Shown here: one piece after another, positions 48,901 through 57,900 of the stretch
Numbering within the stretch: position 1 is the first letter of the stretch
How the letters are laid out: the number at the start of each line of letters is the position of its first letter
Source of the DNA: Spisula solida
Taxonomy: Eukaryota > Mollusca > Bivalvia > Venerida > Mactridae
Length of the DNA: 64,000 nt
Reading direction: 5' to 3'
Assembly: GCA_947247005.1 (NCBI GenBank)
Contig: OX365957.1
Span: 14,294,817-14,358,816 of the forward strand
Program-made: the position numbers and the translations under genes
The notes under the pieces: generated by a model
What the model was told of the DNA's origin: nothing
Database searches by the model: none
Seen by the model: only the letters and a program-made list of their open reading frames with translations

Positions 48901-51900
48901 AAGGATAATACATATTTTGACGCAGTTTTCCACTTTACAGAAATATCTAGACGCATATAATTGGATTTCCGTGTAGATACTTCTCAGTCGTTGCTCGTTA
49001 ATTATATTATAATCATCAGTTAATCAATTCTATAATATTGACTATCCTAAAGTTAACAACCTGTATGACTATGAGTATATCAAATATAACCTTTGGCACA
49101 AAAATGTATGCTTCCCACGAAGGGCTATAACTTCCGAGTTAAAATTATGAACCAAAAATTCCTGACAACATGCATAACTAGACTTAGTACCAACTTATCA
49201 TGCAAAGTTTCATTGAAATCCAATCAATTGTAGAGTAAAACTTCATTTTTTTAGGAAAACTGCATGATTTTAAAAAATAATTTCTGGTGGGATGGGGACT
49301 TTATAACGGCCCCTATTATATAAGGGTACTGGTGAAGATTATGAAAACACTGGAGAAATGAACATTTGTGCCAAATCGTTTTCAAATTCTACAATAAATG
49401 ACTTAGTCATGCTCTTGACAAGCTCAATTATGGCCATTTTTGACCTTTGAACTCCAAATGTGACCTTGACCTTGGAGATATTGACATAGTTCTTTCTCAT
49501 GACACACCGTCTCATCAAGGCGAACAAATGTACCAAGTTATTCAAAAATCCTTCTATGCATACAGAAGATACAGCCTGGACAAACTTTGTGACAGACAGA
49601 TGGACGGACCGATTGACATAGGGACTCCTAAATAGCCGCCCTTACTAAAGTAGTGGGGGTACAATAACGGGGATGAATAACTTACAGTTCCACTAGGCAT
49701 GTCCTCTAGTTCGGTGAAGTCCAGATTTTCCTGACAGTTGTTCAAGCATTGGATGACACGTTCACTTTCTGTTCTATCCTTCAGTAGGGTAAGACCGGCC
49801 AAATACCCTTGAAAATGATCAATATACTGCTCGTCCAGCCCCTTCCAGCAAGCCCCTACTACAAGTTTAGTAAAGTGGACCCTATCTGTTGGATGGAGGG
49901 GCCAGTCATCAAGGATCTCAAAGTTGTCCTCGCTATTGTCCATCAACTTGCCGTCAACATAGAGACGCAACTGAAATAGTAAATAAATCACAGTTAATGA
50001 CTGACTGTCGGATGATCAATCTTGATTGATTTACCGAATGATTGATTTTCCTAGAAGTACAAATAAATGATTGATTAAGTGACAAACTAATGGGATTAAT
50101 CTTTCAAATGACCAACACCGTAACCTAATCTGTGTGGCTGGTGCGAGAACGTATGATAAATTGTTTTATGCTAATAACATGTCTGCAGTTCAGTGACTGT
50201 CTTAGCATCTCTCAAGGTAATACAATTACCAGATAATAACATGTGTATGTACTGATGTTATAAACATAGCCATGAAACAAACAGGATGTTATAAACATAG
50301 CCATAAACAAACAAACAAACAAAACAAACAGCAGCATTTAGATCATCGTTCATTCACATCAAACTTAAAGTTACATTTTGAGCATCTTAATAAAAAAACA
50401 AAAATTATTTATTTTTTTTGTAATGACATTGGCTAAAACCACAGGTAACTGTATCATTGATAAAGAGTAAAAAAAAATTTATTTTATAAATTTAATGTTA
50501 TTATAATTATTAATTTCATAAAAAAAAATGTTGTTGTTTGCTCTTTATTAAGGGTACTGAGTTACCTGTGGTTAAAACATCTGTAATTAGTACAATTGCA
50601 ATGAAAATTCAGCTGACAATGTCTATCTCTATATGTCACATTAATACCGGCATGTGATCAAACTAGCGATGTGCAGTATTTATTAAAATAAAAAAAACTT
50701 TAAAATTAATTGATGACACAAAAGTATCTTTTTTCAAACTACTCATAGTTTTACAGAATTATCTTATTCTTTGAAAATGCATAATTATATAGTACCGACG
50801 TTATGCAGACAAGCAACGTATACAAAGAAACCGGGCAGGCTGCGCTTGCCAAGCTCTTTCCGGAAAGACTCTTAGTTCTTCAACATGCCCGGTTAGCACT
50901 GATACATGCAAGACTACCTCTGGGTTTCCAACCATTTCATCTCACGTTGGGTGGGAAACACTGAAAAGTTTTCTGAAATGTACAGTGCCCTGACTGAGAT
51001 TCGAACCAGTTTTTCAAATTCTTTAAACAAATCTTTTTATCATATTTTGTGCTCAATATATAATTTAAACTTTGACAGGATAAGTAAAATATGTTTCAAA
51101 GATAACTTATAAAAAATATTAGCTGAATTCTAATATTGTAGGCACTCCTAATTTTATATCAGATTTCAATAAATATTACGGCATGCTATTGGCCAATTTA
51201 ATTTATAAAACATAGTATTTGATTTGCTTAGATAGAACCAAACATATTAGCATTGATTATATTATTGTTGTGTAGACACTATAGCCAAAATATTGAATGT
51301 TAGCATGTTATATGTTAATCTATTCTTTAATCTATATATGCTTGTATGTATTGAACACTACATGTGAAAAATAAAGTTACAAAAAAAAGAGATTCGAACC
51401 AGAAACCTCTGGATTGGTAGTTGAGTGTATTGACCACTCGGCCACTGTTCCATCCTAACAAAATATTGCATATGGACAAAGTATATTGATCTTCAAGTCT
51501 GTCTATGAATCGTTTATAATATATCAGTAAGTTTAACAATCAGCAATCTTCACAAAGTACGGCAAACAACATAATTGTAAAGATATAAAAATTACTGTTG
51601 ATAAAATTTCGATGGGTTGGCGGAAAACTATTGTAACTCCTATATAAAACATAAGGAGTTACAATAGTTTTCCGCCAACCCACCGAAATATAGATTCCAT
51701 TTCGTATTCGTTGCAATGGTTTAGCAAAGTCTCCACTTTCCTCCAATATTTCCCCATATAAAATATTTTATCATTTATAACTGAAATTTTATACTTTTTC
51801 CAGAAATAATGAGAAGAAATAAGTCATATTTAATGTTGTCATGGCAACAATAATTCTAATAAATTCTTTCCTCAGGGAAATGAGACAAAGTGAGAATATT

Positions 51901-54900
51901 ATTTACTTGCCTGAGTAGCGTATTGTTAATAAATTCTTAATTGAGAACACTGAAAAGACTACATTTCGTATGAAGAGTTTTATTTTATGTTTTCCAATGA
52001 ATTACTGAGATTTGTTAGGGAAAGAATCTTTTTTTGTCTGATATTTGTTTATTCCAATATAATGCTGCTTCTCAACAATTTTAACAAGTAATTAAGAATA
52101 ATTTGCAAGCAATACAAAAGTCCCCTACCGGTTTTAAGCCATTTTCAATGTTTCTGTTGCCATAGCAAACACAATTTTTGTCAGAATCAAAATATGTTTA
52201 GACGTGCATAATTCCCTTATTGCCCCCTATCCACATACCAAGTTTCATAAACTTAGCTTGGAAACTGTTTGAGTTATATCAGGATCCAGATTTTTTGACG
52301 GACGGGCGGACGGACAGACTGTCTGACTGATTCACCCAACAAGATTTCTCAACAATTCTAAAGTGTATTATGTATATAACAGCTGATTCACGTATCCAGT
52401 TTTTTTTACTGTAAACCAGTCACACCGGCCAGTCCACATTTAAGCTGGTTCATGTAAATGAAAAGCAAAGTGAACCAGGCTAAGAATTGTAGAATAATGT
52501 CATAATTGTGATGTCATGACACTCAAATTAAAGGCTTTTGTCATTAATTTATTTCATTTCTTGCCACTCAAATACCATTTTCAAGCTTAAGCTTAAGTTG
52601 GGTTTATTTCTAAATATGAAAATTAATTTTCTTTTGGGACTTCAGCCGAAAATTTGAATCGACTAAAAAAATAATTTCTATTAAATTTAAACCAATTAAT
52701 TCATGTCTGTTTAATTGTTGTTAACTGCTGTACACATTATACAGGTTTATGTTCATCTGAAAAGTTTTAACATTTATAACAGCATGATAGCAACAAGAGG
52801 GCCCAAAGGGCCCTAGGTCGCTCACCTGTTATAGCAGTACATGCAAGACCTGTGATTTGACCTAGTGACCTAGTTCTTGGCCCCATATGACGCAATATGG
52901 CACTTAACCTAGATTTTGTTGAGATGATCACTCTGACCAAGTTTCATAAGGATTAGGCCAAAATTGTGACCTCTAGTGACAATACAAGGTTTTTCTATGA
53001 TTTGACCTTGTGACCTAGTTTTTGACCCCGGATGACCCAATATCGAACTTAATCTAGATTTTGTTGAGATGATCATTGTGACCAAGTTTCATAAAGATTA
53101 AGTCAAAATTGTGACCTCTAGTGTCTACATAAGATTTTTCTATGCTTTGACCTTGTGACCTAGTTTTTGACCCCGTATGACCCAATATCGAACTTGACCT
53201 AGATTTTGTTGTGATGATCATTGTCACCAAGTTTCATAAAGATTAGGTCAAAATTGTGACCTCTAGTGACTACACAAGGTTTTTCTATGATTTGACCTTG
53301 TGACCTAGTTTTTGACCCCAAATGACCAAATATCGAACTTGATCTAGGTTTTGTTGAGATAATCATTGTGACCAAGTTTCATAAAGATTTAGTCAAAATT
53401 GTGACCTTTAGTATAGACACAAGGTTTTTCTATGATTTGACCTTGTGACCTAGTTTTTGACCCCAGATGACCCAATATCGAACTTGAACTAAATTTTGTT
53501 GAGATGATCATTGTGACCAAGTTTCATAAAGATTAGGTCAAAATTGTGGCCTCTAGTGACTACACAAGGTTTTTCTATGATTTGACCTTGTAACCTAGTT
53601 TTTGACCCCGGATGACCCAATATCGAACTTGACCTAGATTATGTTGAGATGATCATTGTGACCAAGTTTCATAAAGATTAGGTCAAAATTGTGACCTCTA
53701 GTGTCTACATAAGGTTTTTCTATGATTTGACCTTGTGACCTAGTTTTTGACCCCATATGACCCAATATCGAACTTGACCTAGATTTTGTTGTGATGATCA
53801 TTGTGACTAAGTTACATAAAGATTAGGTCAAAATTGTGACCTCTAGTGACTACACAAGGTTTTTCTATGATTTGACCTTGTGACCTAGTTTTTGACCCCG
53901 GATGACCTAATATCGAACTTGACCTAGATTTTGTTGAGATGATCATTGTGACTAAGTTTTATAAAGATTAAGTCAAAATTGTGACCTCTGGTGACTACAC
54001 AAGGTTTTTCTATAATTTGACCATGTGACCTAGTTTTTGACCCCGGATGACCCAATATCGAACTTGACCTAGATTTTGTTGAGATGATCATTGTGACCAA
54101 GTTTCATAAAGATTAAGTCAAAATTGTGACCTCTAGTGTCTACACAAGCAAATTGTTGACGGACGGACGGACGACGGACGACGGACGACGGACGAAGAGT
54201 GATCACAAAAGCTCACTCTGTCACTTTGTGACAGGTGAGCTAAAAAGGGAAGACCCAAAAACAGTTGACACACTGAGACCTGGACGCAGACATCAGGAGG
54301 GCATGCCACTCCTGAACACAGGTAGAGAGGCTAGCACAGGACCAATATGCTTTGAGAAGACTTGTGAGCAGCCTATGCCCCAGGAGGGGTAACAGGCATA
54401 AGTCAGTAAGTAAGTAAGATAGCACAGGTTAGATTTGAAGTCTAAGTCAGGTATATAATTCAAGCAAATCTCCCACGTTGAATTGATTTCTTTCATGGAC
54501 TTCGAAATCCACACATTGACAAACTGACAGAATAGCCATATTACAAAAGTCAATGAATTTTTAAGCCCATAAATATTATTACACGATTAACCAAGAACAT
54601 GATTTTCGCTATCCTATATATAACAGAAACGAAGAAATGCTGACTGTTCTGAGTGTCTTGACATTTAGAAGTATTGGTCACCATGGTAACAATCAACCAA
54701 GGTTATAAATAACAGATACACAATGACATTTAACAGCTGAAACTGAAGATAACCAGAAAATTAATATAAAATTCTAGCAATCCCGGGGAAGACTTGCAAA
54801 CAAACATGATAAAAACGCTTGTATGCTCGTATTTTATTCTACTTGTTTCGAAAAAAAAGAACATTCAGAAAGCAGCGTGCTAGCCTATTCAACACAACCG

Positions 54901-57900
54901 AAACAAATTAACCAACATGCATATGCTACGGTTGAAGACACACTATTATATCCTCTATCTAAGTCCAACAGTGGCCCAGCAGTTGAATAAATTTAAAGAC
55001 GTATATTATGGCACTGGTCCAACAATATTTGGTCTAAATTTTCTCAGCATGTAGTCTCTGATTTATAAGATATCTACCAGTATTGCACCCTATTATGTAA
55101 TATTACATAATATTGCATGCTCTGTTAAATAGTTGACTAGAGGCCCTAGTAGTAGATAATAAAACAATAAGAGTTCCCTTTATGACAGGAAGTTATAAAG
55201 CAAGTGTATAATACAATAAAGTCCCATATAAGTTATTTCAAACAACTTCATGATCAAACATAACATAGAGCATATTTAATGTACATAGGAAACTAATCAA
55301 TAAACATAATAGGAAGTATAGAGAAAATAACACTGTAAAAAGTAAGTAGGCAATTATTGGCCCCTAATTTTAATTTAAGTAATAGATGATATTCTACCAC
55401 ATGTGTTTTAATTGATGTACCACAGGGGTGACACTTATTTCACAATTCACATAGTTAGCCTAGTGTTACCATTGCATTCGTGAAGTGTAGAGAAACAGTG
55501 TGAATATACATTTATACAATATAAAAAATACTTTTGAAGACTTTGAAAACCTATCTAATGTTGTAGTCATAAGAGCAGTGAATAGGAATATTTGACAATA
55601 AATTTTCGCGGGAGTAATGTAGCTTCATCAATTTTATGCATTCTTTCTTTTGGCAATTTGCAGCATTGGAAAGCCTCAAGTGTCAAGGTTTATTTATAAT
55701 GCAGATAAATGCCCATGGTAGTACAATAAGCTACAACTTTTTAAATGCCAATGCTAATGCTGATACAAGGCGGCAGCTAAGCCACTGAAAAAATCTCTCA
55801 CTAACCTTTGATAGCCAAGCTAAACATCAATGCATGAAAATGCAAGATTAGCATAATCTGACTCTTAAAAGTTAATTTTGAGTCTAAATTTTGACCAAAG
55901 TGCCAGTTTTGACTCTTGAAAATTTATGCATAAGAATAAAATTTTCTAAACTTATAATACAAGCCTTTAGCAATATTTTGCTGAGTCTTGAAAATTAGTG
56001 TCAAGAGCCATTTGGAGATTTCATATTCAGCGTCTTAGGTGAAAGAAAGCACTGAAATATTTACCTCCTGGGTTAGGCCACTGTAAAAGTGAGAACTCTC
56101 ACTAAGGCCAGAGTTCTTTGAATTTTCGTAACTCAGACCTCCTGCCATATTTTTTTGCCATTTTTAAAAAAAATGAAAAAAAAAACTAATGGACCATCAT
56201 TGACTACAACAACAGCCCACCATCAAAACGTGGTAGCTATATTTTAAGAGTTTTATTTTTATTTTTTTTCCCTCCTCGAGTTTTTGCAAAAGAAAGTGTG
56301 AGTAACAAAGACTAAAAAAACTCTGGCCTAATGTGTAAATAGTCGAGTTAAACATGAATGCTTGTGTAAATATTTACATCAGGAAAGTCCATGCTGATAG
56401 CGTAATGATGCCACTGTCCATCATTGATCTCTTTAAGGTTCCATCTCCATTCTGCAGGCTTAAACACTTCCAAATCTTTAGCATCTTTGCTTTCACGTCT
56501 TAGAACAAACACCAGCTTTGTGTTGTGTACAAACATAGCATAATGATGTCGGTTCATTCCTGTAAACAAACATAAGATGTTCGTAAAACATGAACTGTAA
56601 ATTTAGTGGAAGTCTAAATTTAAGCAATGAGAAAATTATTGGCAAAATTTCTTACATACTTCGCTAACAATTCCTGTTGCCTAAAGTTCCGCAAACAAAG
56701 AATGCTACAAAGAATGAAAGAAATAGATAATATTTCCACAAAATGTCTGAAATTCAAAATTAGATTATTTTTCAAAGTGTCAATATTTCTTTATATTATA
56801 ATAGGTATTTGGGCAACGGAATGTAAAATCCAGTACACATTTATGGAAATGACTAAAAGTTATAGTCCCTTGTAAACCCTGTGTAATTATGACCCAACAA
56901 TAGAGCTGTCATTTATTCGATCTGAGGCATTGAACGATTCCAATATATAGTAAGACAAGTATTAAGGATTCATCGATATATCAATCTGCACATATAGATG
57001 AGAGAGAAACAGTTAGCCACTGTACACTGTATATATATAAATAAATATTCATCTTTTGAAAATAGCAGCCTCAATATAACTTTAGACGTGACCCATCTGA
57101 AAGTTTGCCAAATTCCATTCAACCAAGAAAAGAGTTTTGCACAGTAAAATTGAAGATTTTGGGTGGCTTCATTAATTTACACAAGACTTTTCTTGGCTGG
57201 TTTCATTAAATCACACAAGATTTTTTTTCTGTATTTATCGATATTAAAAAATGTGAATCGATAATCGATCGAAGAAAAATATTGTCAATACATCAATATC
57301 GTTTCTATCAATAACAGCACTACTCTGGACCCCTATTTTCTACTTACCGTCCCCATCAGACATACACAACAGATGCTCCTTATTTCCATTCTTGTGATTG
57401 GTCAGTACAGTGTTGGGGAACGTGTGCTTCATCCAGGTGGAGAATGTGAAATGTTTGTGTAGTTTATGGTCCACTTGTTCGCTTGGTACCTCAACTGCAA
57501 TATCTACACCATTAAACATATACACCTTATCACCATCATGTCCGTCGTCTGTTGGTATGGCATTGGTCCAGTTTGCCGTGAGAGACGGTGCTGGTAGAAG
57601 ATCAACACTGTCTTCACTCGCACCTGAAATCCAAGATTATCATCAAAAGTAAGATCATATAATTTTACAGGGCAAACATTTGCAAATTATTTCCTCTTAA
57701 TCTTTGCAAATTTTTATTTTTGGCGATTTGGGTACGATGGTCAAACCAGTCAGCCTCCTTGATTTTCATCAGCGACTGTAAAATAGGTAACCCACTTGGT
57801 AAAGAGTCATCATGTTCAAGAAAAATTGACCACAGTCCAAAATATGATAAATCCAAGATGGGTCATTAACTTAAGAGGGGGACAGAAAATGTGGAAGAGA

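Noticed and set aside
54126..54392. 88-aa plus-strand open frame
   Set aside because: Begins in the (GGACGAC)n tract of a repeat element; the second half has no recognised domain.
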